Shown: in pieces, positions 1 to 8,174 of the stretch
How positions within the stretch are numbered: the first letter of the stretch is position 1
Layout of the letters: the number at the start of each line of letters is the position of its first letter
Source: Oscillospiraceae bacterium
GTDB lineage: Bacteria; Bacillota; Clostridia; Oscillospirales; Oscillospiraceae
Assembly: GCA_021205585.1 (NCBI GenBank)
Contig: JAJPXI010000174.1
Coordinates: 1-20,683, forward strand
Length of the DNA stretch: 20,683 nt
Reading direction: 5' to 3'
Made by a program: the position numbers and the translations under genes
Notes under the pieces: model-generated
The model's database searches: none
What the model was told of the DNA's origin: nothing
The model's input: only the letters and a program-made list of their open reading frames with translations

Positions 1-129
1 AAAACGCGAAAAAAACAAGAGGGAAACGATGAAATAGGAAAAGAGATTTTCGCACGCCCCGCCGAGGCTTACGCTCGCGCCGCGCGGCGGCAAGCACGTT
101 CAGGCACAGAGCGGCAAGAGCGAAAAGAA
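1..129. other. Intergenic end of window, no gene seen
   Basis: This is the stretch beyond the spoIVA terminator up to the window edge. It holds a 10-base palindrome GCCGCGCGGC at 79-88 and an A-rich run near position 9-15. I see no open frame with a credible start and ribosome binding site, and no RNA gene. A short frame that covers it is a low-quality, Arg/Gly-rich shadow. Confidence 0.5.
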
Positions 130-162
130 GAAAGGCGCGGCCTGTAATTGGCTACGCCTTTC
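130..162 (-). terminator. Probable rho-independent terminator downstream of spoIVA
   Basis: Read on the minus strand, an 8-base arm GAAAGGCG (162-155) pairs perfectly with CGCCTTTC (137-130). An inner GCC/GGC pair surrounds an AATTACA loop. The hairpin is followed by a pyrimidine-rich run TTCTTTTC. It lies about 50 bases after the spoIVA stop, where the sipL-spoIVA transcript would be expected to end. The T-run is interrupted, so termination strength is uncertain. Confidence 0.55.
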
Positions 163-214
163 GACTTGCTTCTATCCGCGTTTCTTTGCGGGACAGGCCA
201 GGGCAGTGCGAAGA

Positions 215-1693
215 CTATAGGATGATGCAGATCAGGCCGCCGGAGCCCTCGTTGATGATGCGCTGGAGGGTTTCCCGCAGCTTGTTCCGGGCGTCTTCCG
301 GCATCCGTTTCAGCTTGGCGTTCAGATCCTCCCCCACCACCTCGTAGAAGGACTTGCCGAAAATGTTGGACTGCCATATCTTTGAGGGGTCACCCTCAAA
401 TTCCCGGAGCAGATAGTTGACCATCTCCTCCGACTGCTTTTCCGTGCCCATGATGGGGGAAACCTCGGTCTGGATGTCGGCGCGGATCATGTGAATGGAG
501 GGGGCGGAGGCTTTCAGGCGCACCCCGTAGCGGCCGCCCTGGCGGACGATTTCCGGCTCCTCCAGTGTCATCTCGTCCACGTTGGGCATGACGATGCCAT
601 AGCCGCTCTCTCCCACCTGCTCCAGGGCCTGGGCCACCTTGTCGTACCGGCTTTTCATCCGGGCCAATTCTGAGAGCAGCTTCATTAAATCCCCGTCGTC
701 CCGCACCTGGAAGCCCGACTGCTGGGACAGGGTTTCATAGAACAGCCCCCTCGGCAGTTCCAGCTCGGCCCTGGCCAGGCCCGCGCCCAAATCCAGGGCC
801 GTCACCTGGGCGCGGCTGACGGACTCGTCCTCCCCCATGGCCGCCACGCAGTTCCGCACGTCCCTGACCCGGCGCAGCCCCTGGGCCCCGGCGCGGACGG
901 CGGCGTACAGCCGGCTTTTAATCGGGTGCTCAAAGGGCAGGGCGTCCACCCAGGCGGGCAGGAATACGTCCACCTGCTGCACCGGAAATTCATAGAGCAC
1001 GCCCCGGATGATGTCCTCCACCGCCCCGGAGTCCAGCTCCAGGCAGTCGGCGCAGATGCAGGTGACCTGATACTTTTTGGCGATTTCCTCCCGCAGACTC
1101 CGGGCCGCCTCGCTCCCCGGCGAGGCCGAGTTGAGCAGCACCAGGAAAGGCTTTCCCAGTTCTTTCAACTCCGAGATAACCCGCTCCTCCGCCTCCAGGT
1201 AGTTCTCCCTGGGGATGTCCGTGATGGTGCCGTCGGTGGTGACTACGACGCCGATGGTGCAGTGCTCGGCGATGACCTTCCGGGTGCCAATTTCCGCCGC
1301 CTCGGTCATGGGGATTTCCTGCTCAAACCAGGGGGTGGTCACCATCCGGGGCAGGCCATCCTCCGTGACCCCCACCGCGCCGGGCACCAGGTAGCCCACG
1401 CAGTCGATCAGGCGCACCGACAGGGCCGCGCCCCCGTCAATGGTAATCTGTACCGCCTCCTCCGGCACAAATTTGGGCTCCGCCGTCATCACCGTGCGGC
1501 CGGAGCCGCTCTGGGGCAGTTCGTCCCTGGCCCGTTCCTTGCGATAGATATTGTCAATATTAGGAATGACCAAGCTCTCCATAAACCGCTTGATAAAGGT
1601 GGACTTGCCCGTGCGCACCGGGCCGACCACGCCGATGTAGATGTCCCCCTGGGTCCGCTGGGCAATGCTTTCATAAATCCTGCTCTCGTCCAT
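215..1693 (-). CDS. spoIVA: Stage IV sporulation protein A (spore coat morphogenetic ATPase)
   Basis: SpoIVA is the ATPase that polymerises on the outer forespore membrane and forms the basement layer on which the coat is built. The product is 492 residues, the length known for the Bacillus subtilis protein. A Walker A motif GPVRTGKS sits at residues 24-31, followed by a switch-like segment RLIDCVGYLVPGA. The C-terminus GGLICIIL is hydrophobic, as expected for the membrane-anchoring end. The ATG start has a ribosome binding site GGGAGG 8 bases upstream. The gene lies 17 bases after sipL, whose product binds SpoIVA in Clostridioides difficile, so the pair is very likely one mother-cell operon. 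No truncation or missing motif is visible. Confidence 0.97.
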   Translation of the reverse strand: MDESRIYESIAQRTQGDIYIGVVGPVRTGKSTFIKRFMESLVIPNIDNIYRKERARDELPQSGSGRTVMTAEPKFVPEEAVQITIDGGAALSVRLIDCVGYLVPGAVGVTEDGLPRMVTTPWFEQEIPMTEAAEIGTRKVIAEHCTIGVVVTTDGTITDIPRENYLEAEERVISELKELGKPFLVLLNSASPGSEAARSLREEIAKKYQVTCICADCLELDSGAVEDIIRGVLYEFPVQQVDVFLPAWVDALPFEHPIKSRLYAAVRAGAQGLRRVRDVRNCVAAMGEDESVSRAQVTALDLGAGLARAELELPRGLFYETLSQQSGFQVRDDGDLMKLLSELARMKSRYDKVAQALEQVGESGYGIVMPNVDEMTLEEPEIVRQGGRYGVRLKASAPSIHMIRADIQTEVSPIMGTEKQSEEMVNYLLREFEGDPSKIWQSNIFGKSFYEVVGEDLNAKLKRMPEDARNKLRETLQRIINEGSGGLICIIL

Positions 1694-1710
1694 CGCTGTT
1701 TCCTCCCTGT

Positions 1711-3222
1711 TTACCGCTTCCGGGGAATCAGCAGCATCTGACCCTCCCAGGGCTGCTCCTCCCCCAGCTCATTGGCCTGCCGGATGTCCCCGATGGCCGC
1801 GCCAAACTGTTTGGCCACGTCCCACAGGCTCTCCTGTGCCCCCACCGCCCGCAGGACGATGGAGGGACGCTCCTGGGATGGCTCCAGCGGCTCCACGCCC
1901 ACGTCCCGCACCACCATCGCCTGGGACTGGCGCATACTCTGGAATGGGAAGTCCACGGAGAACCGCACCTCCACGCCGCTGGCCGTAGGGGTGGCGACCA
2001 CGTTGCCGCACCGGCAGGAGCACCGGCAGGAGCAGTCCGGGGGAACGTCCAGCACACATGATGCCTCCATGCGGCGGCTGACGGCGGTGCAGTCCCCGTC
2101 CTCGGTGACACACAGGGCGGTGACCGACAATTCCGCAGCCAGGCGAACTTGCTGCCCCTCCCTGCTCTGGCGCAGGGCGCCCACCAGGCAGTAGGCATCG
2201 GCCACCGACTGGATTTGCAGGCCGCTTTCTATGACCTGCTGCACCGCCTGACGGCCTGTGTCCTCCTGGCACAGAGTCTGATAAATATAGGGCGTCCGTT
2301 CCGCCTGTACCTGGGCGTCCACGCTGTACAAATCCGAGAGCAGTTCCACCCGGCGCTCCTCCTGCACCACCGTCTGGGCCAGCATGGACAGGGACATCGA
2401 CACGGTGCGGCCGTCCGCCCCCAGGACGTATTCCATGCCCGTCAGGGCCGCCTGGCTCTCGCATCGGCCCTCCTCCCCCGCGCCGCTCAGCTCCGCCACG
2501 GCGGAAAAGGGCAGGGTGAACTCGGCGCAGTCCACGCCGCCGCCCGCCGGGCGGTAGAGCAGGCGCAGGGCGGCCTCCCCTTTGACAATCAGCTTGCTGC
2601 CGATGATTCTCGTCTCCTGACACAGCAGTTCCGCCCTGCCGTGGAGCAGCTCCTCCGCCGCAGGGCGGCCCGCGGGCAGGGTCAGTTCGTCCTCCAGGGT
2701 AATCTGCTTTTCCTGTACCGCCGCCGTACAGCAGGGGGTGTGGGCCTGCTTCAGCTGCTCCACCTCCAGCCCGTCGGCCTGCGCCCCGGTGCATAAGGTG
2801 ACGCCGGAGGCGGCGTAGCCCCTGACCTGGGCGGCCAGCTCCACGCGGACGACGATTTTCCGGGGGTTCATCATCCGGGCGTCCGCGCCTGCCACCCGAA
2901 CCAGGGCGCACCGCGGGCCGCCCGGCTTCAGATTCTTTCCCTCCCCCATGATGGTGCCGGGGAGGCTGCCCCCCCGCGGGGGGGGGCCGGCCCCGCCCTC
3001 CGGCTCGTAAAGGACGCTCAGCCGCGCTGAGCCTGTCAGCGCGGCCCGGCCCTCCGACGCGGTTTTGCTTTTGAGCAGGGCCTTTCCCTGAACATCGACG
3101 AGGCGCTGAATGTCCGGGTTGGCATCCGGGACGATGGTTTCCAGGGTTTCCTCCTGGAACACCGTGGCGTCCAGGACTGCGTCATAGCCGCTGACATGGG
3201 TGCGATTCAACTCCAGCTCCAT
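1711..3222 (-). CDS. sipL: SipL-like SPOCS (DUF3794) and LysM protein, spore coat assembly
   Basis: In C. difficile SipL binds SpoIVA through its LysM domain and is needed for coat localisation. The 503-residue product shows about three SPOCS/DUF3794-like segments (roughly 31-125, 175-285 and 315-430) and one C-terminal LysM domain (about 457-500, with SLWDVAKQFG and ending QMLLIPRKR). The chosen ATG has a strong AAAGGAG site at good spacing. An upstream in-frame ATG at 3279 would add 19 residues without a good binding site. The gene directly precedes spoIVA. Two oddities are described in the findings: a C7/G9 homopolymer pair in the first SPOCS segment (residues about 78-86) and a perfect 12-base tandem duplication giving alternating cysteines at residues 397-405. 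The gene symbol rests on domain order and neighbourhood. Confidence 0.88.
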   Translation of the reverse strand: MELELNRTHVSGYDAVLDATVFQEETLETIVPDANPDIQRLVDVQGKALLKSKTASEGRAALTGSARLSVLYEPEGGAGPPPRGGSLPGTIMGEGKNLKPGGPRCALVRVAGADARMMNPRKIVVRVELAAQVRGYAASGVTLCTGAQADGLEVEQLKQAHTPCCTAAVQEKQITLEDELTLPAGRPAAEELLHGRAELLCQETRIIGSKLIVKGEAALRLLYRPAGGGVDCAEFTLPFSAVAELSGAGEEGRCESQAALTGMEYVLGADGRTVSMSLSMLAQTVVQEERRVELLSDLYSVDAQVQAERTPYIYQTLCQEDTGRQAVQQVIESGLQIQSVADAYCLVGALRQSREGQQVRLAAELSVTALCVTEDGDCTAVSRRMEASCVLDVPPDCSCRCSCRCGNVVATPTASGVEVRFSVDFPFQSMRQSQAMVVRDVGVEPLEPSQERPSIVLRAVGAQESLWDVAKQFGAAIGDIRQANELGEEQPWEGQMLLIPRKR

Positions 3223-3297
3223 AGTGCTTCTCTCCTTTGCTTGTGGCGGACGTGTGATTTCATCCGGTTCTAAAAGCACTATATGCCGGGCTGGGCC

Positions 3298-3325
3298 AGG
3301 CTATGTCATTTCAGTTTGAATATGG
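3298..3325 (-). promoter_or_regulatory. Candidate sigma-E promoter of sipL-spoIVA
   Basis: On the minus strand, CCATATT (3325-3319) matches six of seven positions of the sigma-E -35 consensus KMATATT. After a 13-base spacer, CATAGCCT (3305-3298) matches six of eight positions of the -10 consensus CATACAMT. Transcription would start near 3291 and give a leader of about 70 bases before the sipL ATG. Mother-cell sigma-E control is what is known for spoIVA in Firmicutes. The match is by eye only. Confidence 0.5.
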
Positions 3326-3335
3326 ACATTAAAAT

Positions 3336-3357
3336 GCCCCGCAGGGCCCTGGGGGGC
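3336..3357. repeat. GC-rich inverted repeat in the rsgA-sipL gap
   Basis: GCCCC (3336-3340) and GGGGC (3353-3357) are inverted around a perfect 10-base palindrome CAGGGCCCTG at 3342-3351. On the minus strand it is followed by ATTTTAAT. It could be a second, weak terminator for readthrough from rsgA. It lies just upstream of the candidate sigma-E promoter. Confidence 0.4.
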
Positions 3358-3377
3358 CTGAGAACGACAATTTTCAT

Positions 3378-3437
3378 AAAAAAACGCCTCCTTCCGCAGA
3401 TACCGGTCTGCTATACCAGTATATGCGCAGGGAGGCG
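3378..3437 (-). terminator. Strong rho-independent terminator after rsgA
   Basis: On the minus strand CGCCTCC (3437-3431) pairs with GGAGGCG (3391-3385) and is directly followed by seven T residues (3384-3378). Inside the outer stem a second stem forms: runs of 4, 4 and 3 pairs separated by single mismatches, closing a 7-base loop at 3408-3414. It lies 46 bases after the rsgA stop and closes the def-to-rsgA chain, separating it from the sporulation unit. Confidence 0.85.
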
Positions 3438-3482
3438 AAAGGTGCGCCCAGGCGGACGTTCCCGCCGGGCCGTCACAGTGTC

Positions 3483-4376
3483 TTATTTATTTTTCTGTTC
3501 CCACTCCCTGCGCGCCCCGGCCTGCTCGTAGAGGCGGCAGTAGCTGGCGTGACGGCTTTCGGAGATTTTCCCCTCCTTCACGGCCCGGAGCACGGCGCAG
3601 CCCCGCTCCTTCACATGGGCGCAGCCGACAAAGCGGCACTCCCCCAGGTAGGGGCGAAACTCCCGGAACACCTCGGCCAGCCGTTCTTTGGGCAGGTTCG
3701 GGCCGTCCTCAAAGGAGGAAAAGCCCGGCGTGTCGGCCGCCAGTGCGCCGCCGCCCAGGGGATAGAGCTCCACATGGCGGGTGGTGTGCCGCCCCCGGCC
3801 CAGGCGCTGGCTGACCTGGCCCACCGGCAGGGAAAAGCCCGGCTTCAGTGCGTTGAGCAGGCTGGATTTCCCCACGCCGGAGTTGCCTGTAAAGACGGAT
3901 ACCTTGTCGGCAATCTGCGCTTTCAGTTCCTCCAGCCCCTCCCTTGTGGCGGCGCTGACCTGGAGGGTGGGAAAACCGGCGGGGGCATAGATGGAGCGCA
4001 GGCGTTCCGAGCGCACAAGGTCGCATTTATTGATGCAGACCACGCACCCGCAGTCCTGGGCTTCGGCCAGGGCCGTCATGCGGTCGATGAGGAAAGGGTC
4101 GGTGACGGGCAGGGCATCGGAGACAATCAGCACCAGCTGATCCACGTTGGCCACGGCGGGGCGGGAGAAGCTGTTCTTCCGGGGCAGAATTTCCTCCACC
4201 GTGCCCTCCCCCGTCCCTGCCGGGGTGAAGCGCACCCAGTCCCCCACCAGGGGGGACTGCTGCTGATGGCGCAGTTTGCCCCGGCCCCGGCAGGTCACCG
4301 GCTCCCCCGTCCCGGTGTCCACATAGTAGAACCCGGAGAGGGATTTCACAATTCGTCCGGTTCCGGTTTCGGTCAT
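3483..4376 (-). CDS. rsgA: Ribosome small-subunit-dependent GTPase A
   Basis: RsgA (YjeQ/YloQ) is a GTPase that assists late maturation of the 30S subunit. The 297-residue product shows the circularly permuted GTPase order typical of the family: an N-terminal OB-fold segment, then G4 NKCD (116-119), G1 GNSGVGKSS (164-172) and G3 DTPG (215-218). A C-terminal zinc site follows, with Cys247, Cys252, His254 and Cys260. Length is normal. Its ATG overlaps the prkC stop codon in an ATGA, so the two are translationally coupled. In Bacillus this protein is a known PrkC substrate, which fits the neighbourhood. In many Firmicutes rpe and thiN follow; here a terminator follows instead. Confidence 0.97.
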   Translation of the reverse strand: MTETGTGRIVKSLSGFYYVDTGTGEPVTCRGRGKLRHQQQSPLVGDWVRFTPAGTGEGTVEEILPRKNSFSRPAVANVDQLVLIVSDALPVTDPFLIDRMTALAEAQDCGCVVCINKCDLVRSERLRSIYAPAGFPTLQVSAATREGLEELKAQIADKVSVFTGNSGVGKSSLLNALKPGFSLPVGQVSQRLGRGRHTTRHVELYPLGGGALAADTPGFSSFEDGPNLPKERLAEVFREFRPYLGECRFVGCAHVKERGCAVLRAVKEGKISESRHASYCRLYEQAGARREWEQKNK

Positions 4377-6376
4377 TCGCTGAAGTCCTGCTCGTAATTC
4401 TGTACAACCACGTCGTCTACATAGACGCAGATAATCTGCGTCCCGGTCCCCGTGACCGAGGCGGTATAGGTCCCGATGGAGGGATCCACCGAGGCGTCCA
4501 CCTGGGAGGTGCCGCCCACGGTGATGACAATGTGAACCGGCTCGGTGTAGGCACTCAGATCCACCGTGACGCTCTTGGTGGTGCTGACGGCGGTGTCGCC
4601 GTCATCCTCGTCGTCCTCATCGTCCTCAGTGGGGCCGCTGCTAATATAGAAGGTGATGCCGGTTCCCTCCTCCACCTCCGCGCCGGGGCTGATGCTCTGG
4701 TAGATGACGGTTCCCTTTTCGCTGTCGTCCACCTTTTCCTGGATGTCATCCACAAACAGGCCCAGGGCGCTGGCGGCGGTGCGGGCCGCATCGATGTCCA
4801 TGTTCAAAAAGTCGATGACGGTGATGGTGGTGGACTCGGCCCCCAGGCTGACCGTCAGCGTGACCGACTGGCCCTCCTCCAGCGCCTCCCCCGCCGCCGG
4901 GTCGGTGCTGATGACCAGGTTGGCGTCCACGCTGTCGCTGTACTCCATATCCAATGTGACCGTCAGGTTATAGATGCCGGTGTCCGTCAGGGTCTCCTGG
5001 GCCACCCGGTAGTCCTGCCCCACCACGTTGGGCATGGTCAGCTCGGTGGGGCCGGCGGAGATGTCCACGGTGATGGTGACGCTCTCCCCGTCCTGAACCT
5101 TCAGGGTGTCGTTAAATTCCGGGTCCTGGTAGACGATCTGGCCGGCGGGGGAGTCGCTGTCCACCGTGTCCCCCTCCTGGATGGTGAACACGCTGTCAAT
5201 CTCGCCGCTGGCGATGGCCTCGTTGACCTCCTCGATGGTCATGCCCACCAGGTTGGGCACCGTCACCTCCTGGCCGGAACTGGACAGAAGACCTCCCGGG
5301 CCGAAGAGGGAACTGTACAGGAAATAGGTGATGCCGCCCACAAAGATCAGAATGGCTAAAATTGCCAAAATGATGGGCCAGGGATTCTTCTTCTCTTTTT
5401 TCTTCCCCCTGTTGCGGCTCTCCTGTGCCTCCTGGCGGCTCTCCTCCCGGCGGATGGAGTCGCTCTCCCCGTTGCGGATAATGGTCGGCTCGTCCTCCTG
5501 GGCGGACTGGAACAGATCCTCCTCGGTGTACTCGAAGTCGATATTGGGGTTCTTCCTGAATTCCTCCAAATCCGCCAGCATGGCGTCGGCGGTGGGGTAA
5601 CGTTTTTCCACGTTGGAGGCCATGGCCTTCATGGTGATGGCCTCCAGGGCCTCCGGGATGTCGGGGTTGATGTCCCGGGTGGGCAGGGGAATGGAATTGA
5701 TGTGCTGGATGGCCACGGAAACCGGGGTGTCCCCCTCGTAGGGCAGGCGGCCGGCCGTCATCTCATAGAGCACCACACCGGCGGAATAGATGTCGGTGCG
5801 GCAGTCGATGTGGCTGCCTCTGGCCTGCTCCGGGGAGATATAGTGAACCGAGCCCAGGGTCTCCTGGGTCAGGGTGGACTGATTGGCCGAAACCAGGCGA
5901 GCGATGCCGAAGTCGGCCACCTTCACGCTGCCGTCCCGCAGAACCATGATATTGTGGGGCTTGATGTCCCGGTGGATGATGCCCCGGCTGTGGGCGTGGG
6001 ACAGGCCCTTGACAATCTGAGTGATAAAGTGCAGGGCCTCCCGCCAGTTCAGGGGCATCCCCTTTTTCTGCATATACTGCTTCAGGGTAATCCCGTCGAT
6101 GAGCTCCATGACGATGTAGTCCAGCTCATCGGTGTGGGACACGTCGTACACCGCCACAATATTGGGGTGGGAGAGCATGGCCACCGCCTGAGACTCGTCC
6201 TGAAAGCGGCGGCGGAACTCAGCGTTCCGCGCCAGTTCAGGCTTCAAAATTTTAACGGCTACCAGGCGATTGAGCCGATGGTCGAGGGTTTTGTAGACCA
6301 CCGCCATACCGCCGGAGCCAATACACTCTAAAATCTCATATCGATCATCGAGTATTTTTCCTATGTATTGATCCAT
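4373..6376 (-). CDS. prkC: PASTA-domain Ser/Thr protein kinase PrkC (Stk1)
   Basis: This is a membrane kinase that senses cell-wall fragments and phosphorylates Ser/Thr in growth, wall synthesis and germination pathways. The 667-residue product has an N-terminal kinase domain with glycine loop IGSGGMAVV (19-27), catalytic Lys42, the HRDIKPHN loop, a DFG motif, and GSVHYISPEQA in the activation segment. One membrane segment lies at about 332-357. Three extracellular PASTA repeats follow (about 370-440, 441-508 and 509-575). After an acidic linker of Asp/Glu residues comes a final beta-rich segment of about 65 residues that does not look like PASTA. The start has AGGAGG 8 bases upstream. An in-frame extension to 6553 is Arg/Gly-rich and overlaps prpC in another frame, so I rejected it. 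The gene lies 20 bases after its partner phosphatase. Confidence 0.97.
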   Translation of the reverse strand: MDQYIGKILDDRYEILECIGSGGMAVVYKTLDHRLNRLVAVKILKPELARNAEFRRRFQDESQAVAMLSHPNIVAVYDVSHTDELDYIVMELIDGITLKQYMQKKGMPLNWREALHFITQIVKGLSHAHSRGIIHRDIKPHNIMVLRDGSVKVADFGIARLVSANQSTLTQETLGSVHYISPEQARGSHIDCRTDIYSAGVVLYEMTAGRLPYEGDTPVSVAIQHINSIPLPTRDINPDIPEALEAITMKAMASNVEKRYPTADAMLADLEEFRKNPNIDFEYTEEDLFQSAQEDEPTIIRNGESDSIRREESRQEAQESRNRGKKKEKKNPWPIILAILAILIFVGGITYFLYSSLFGPGGLLSSSGQEVTVPNLVGMTIEEVNEAIASGEIDSVFTIQEGDTVDSDSPAGQIVYQDPEFNDTLKVQDGESVTITVDISAGPTELTMPNVVGQDYRVAQETLTDTGIYNLTVTLDMEYSDSVDANLVISTDPAAGEALEEGQSVTLTVSLGAESTTITVIDFLNMDIDAARTAASALGLFVDDIQEKVDDSEKGTVIYQSISPGAEVEEGTGITFYISSGPTEDDEDDEDDGDTAVSTTKSVTVDLSAYTEPVHIVITVGGTSQVDASVDPSIGTYTASVTGTGTQIICVYVDDVVVQNYEQDFSE

Positions 6377-6396
6377 AGAAATTTCCTCCTTCCTGC

Positions 6397-7128
6397 TCAC
6401 ATCTGGAGCAAAACCGCCGTCACGTTGTCGGGCGCGCCCCGGGAGAGCGCCGTATTCAGTAGTCTGCCGCAGCAGTCCTCCGGCGGACCGCCGTGGAGCA
6501 CCTCGTAGAGCAGCTCCTGGTCGGAGAGCAGATTGGAAAGGCCGTCGGAGCACAGCAGGATAAATTCCCCCGGCTCACAGGTTTCACAAAACAAATCGGC
6601 CTGGGTGCGCTTCTCCGCGCCCAGCGCCCGGGTAATCAGGTTTTTCTGGGGGTGGGTTCTGGCCTGCTCCGCCGTGATCTCCCCCCTGGCCACCAGATCC
6701 CCCACCAGGGAGTGGTCCCGGGTGATCTGGCGGATCCCCTCGTTGGAAACGCGATAGGCCCGGCTGTCCCCCACGTTGAGGACGTAGCAGTCGGGAGCGT
6801 CCACCAGAGCGGCCACCAGAGTGGTGCCCATCCCGGCGCAGTCCGGATCCTGAGCGGCCCGGCGGCACACGGCGGCGTTGGCGGCGTCCGCCGCGTCCAA
6901 AAGCCCCCGACGCAGAGCCTCCGGCTCGTCGGAGGCGGCCAAGGCCTCCATCACAGCGGCGCTGAAGGCGTCGATGGCCAGGCGGCTGGCCACGTTGCCA
7001 GCCCTGGCTCCGCCCATCCCGTCGCACACGGCCAGCAGGGCCCGCTCCTGGGACAGCAGCTGGGCGCAGTAGGCGTCCTGGTTTTGCGAGCGGGCCAGGC
7101 CGACGTCGGTAATCGCCCACAGGTTCAT
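6397..7128 (-). CDS. prpC: PP2C-family Ser/Thr phosphatase PrpC (Stp)
   Basis: This is a metal-dependent phosphatase that reverses PrkC phosphorylation. The 243-residue product contains the PPM signature set: D-x-G-x-x-R-x-x-N-x-D at residues 8-18, CDGMGG (35-40), GMGTTL, NVGDSRAYR, TRDHSL, CSDGLSN and, near the end, GAPDNVTAV. All the expected metal-binding aspartates are visible. Length is normal for the bacterial stand-alone form. Its ATG overlaps the rlmN stop in an ATGA. The prkC gene follows, so kinase and phosphatase are co-expressed. Confidence 0.97.
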   Translation of the reverse strand: MNLWAITDVGLARSQNQDAYCAQLLSQERALLAVCDGMGGARAGNVASRLAIDAFSAAVMEALAASDEPEALRRGLLDAADAANAAVCRRAAQDPDCAGMGTTLVAALVDAPDCYVLNVGDSRAYRVSNEGIRQITRDHSLVGDLVARGEITAEQARTHPQKNLITRALGAEKRTQADLFCETCEPGEFILLCSDGLSNLLSDQELLYEVLHGGPPEDCCGRLLNTALSRGAPDNVTAVLLQM

Positions 7129-8174
7129 TTTGCATCATTCCCTTCGGAAGCGTCCTGTTCCGCCAGCGCCCTGCGGCGCAGCTGGCCGCAGGAGGCATCG
7201 ATGTCCCCGCCCAGGCGGCGGCGCACCGTCACGGTGACGCCGCAACTCTCCAGCCGTTTTTGAAACCGGGCTGTCCGGCGGCTGGGCCGCCATGGGCTCT
7301 CCTTCACATGGTTCAGGGGAATCAGATTGACGTGGCCCGGCGTCTCCCGCAGCAGCCGGGCCAGTTGGTCGGCCTGGCCGTCGGTGTCGTTCACCCCGTC
7401 GATCATGGCGTACTCAAAGGAAATCCGGCGGCCTGTTTTCTCAAAATAGCGGCGGCAGGCCGCCATCAGCGAGGCCACCCCAACCTGCCGGTTTACCGGC
7501 ATCAGGCGGCTGCGGGTGGCGTCGTCCGGGGCGTGGAGCGAAACGCTTAGTGTTAATTGTAACCCATAAGCGGCCAGTTTGTCAATTCCTTCGACCAGAC
7601 CGCAGGTGGAGAGGGAGATATGGCGCATCCCGATGTGCATCCCCATGGGATGGTTGACCAGCCGCAAAAAGCGCAGGACGGCGTCGAAATTGTCCAGCGG
7701 CTCCCCGATGCCCATCAACACGACGTTGGACACGGGCAGGCCGCTGTCCAGCTGGGTAAACAGCACCTGATCCAGCATCTCTCCGGCGGTCAGATTCCTG
7801 ACCCGGCCCCCCAGGGTGGAGGCGCAGAAGGCGCACCCCATGCGGCACCCCACCTGGCTGGAAATGCAAACGGTATTCCCGTGGCGGTAGCGCATCAACA
7901 CTGTCTCTACGCAGTTGCCGTCGGCCAGCCGCCACAGGTATTTCCTCGTCCCGTCCCGCTCTGACACCTGCCGCCGGGCCGCCTGGGGTGCCGCCAGGGC
8001 GCACTCCTGAACCAGCCGCAGGCGCAGGGGCCTGGGCAAATTGCTCATCTGCTCAAAGGAAACCGCCCCCCGGTGCAGCCAGGAGAACACCTGGCCGGCG
8101 CGGAAGGCCGGCTCTCCCCACTCCTCCAGCATCCGGGACAGCTCCTCTAAATCCATGGATTTGATGTCTATCAT
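7125..8174 (-). CDS. rlmN: 23S rRNA (adenine2503-C2)/tRNA methyltransferase RlmN
   Basis: RlmN is a radical-SAM enzyme that methylates C2 of A2503 in 23S rRNA and of A37 in some tRNAs. The 349-residue product has the CxxxCxxC cluster at Cys110, Cys114 and Cys117 (CRMGCAFC), the GEP segment MGIGEPLDN, the conserved SLHAPDDATRSRLMPVNR region, and the C-terminal GGDIDASCGQL holding the second catalytic cysteine. Its ATG overlaps the rsmB stop in an ATGA. A second Met at residue 7 is possible but less favoured. Confidence 0.97.
   Translation of the reverse strand: MIDIKSMDLEELSRMLEEWGEPAFRAGQVFSWLHRGAVSFEQMSNLPRPLRLRLVQECALAAPQAARRQVSERDGTRKYLWRLADGNCVETVLMRYRHGNTVCISSQVGCRMGCAFCASTLGGRVRNLTAGEMLDQVLFTQLDSGLPVSNVVLMGIGEPLDNFDAVLRFLRLVNHPMGMHIGMRHISLSTCGLVEGIDKLAAYGLQLTLSVSLHAPDDATRSRLMPVNRQVGVASLMAACRRYFEKTGRRISFEYAMIDGVNDTDGQADQLARLLRETPGHVNLIPLNHVKESPWRPSRRTARFQKRLESCGVTVTVRRRLGGDIDASCGQLRRRALAEQDASEGNDAK

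Noticed and set aside
926..1741. Plus-strand frame (271 codons) opposite spoIVA
   Set aside because: Antisense shadow of a conserved gene with biased composition and no domain.
3423..4397. Plus-strand frame (324 codons) opposite rsgA
   Set aside because: Antisense shadow; the start lies in the terminator of rsgA and the product has no recognisable domain.
4594..4629. Short repeat array in prkC resembling a microsatellite
   Set aside because: It is a run of Asp/Glu codons forming a linker; the repeats are imperfect, with no spacers, and it is not a CRISPR or mobile repeat.
6377..6553. N-terminal extension of PrkC
   Set aside because: Arg/Gly/Ala-rich and inside prpC in another frame. The ATG at 6376 has AGGAGG and gives the family N-terminus.
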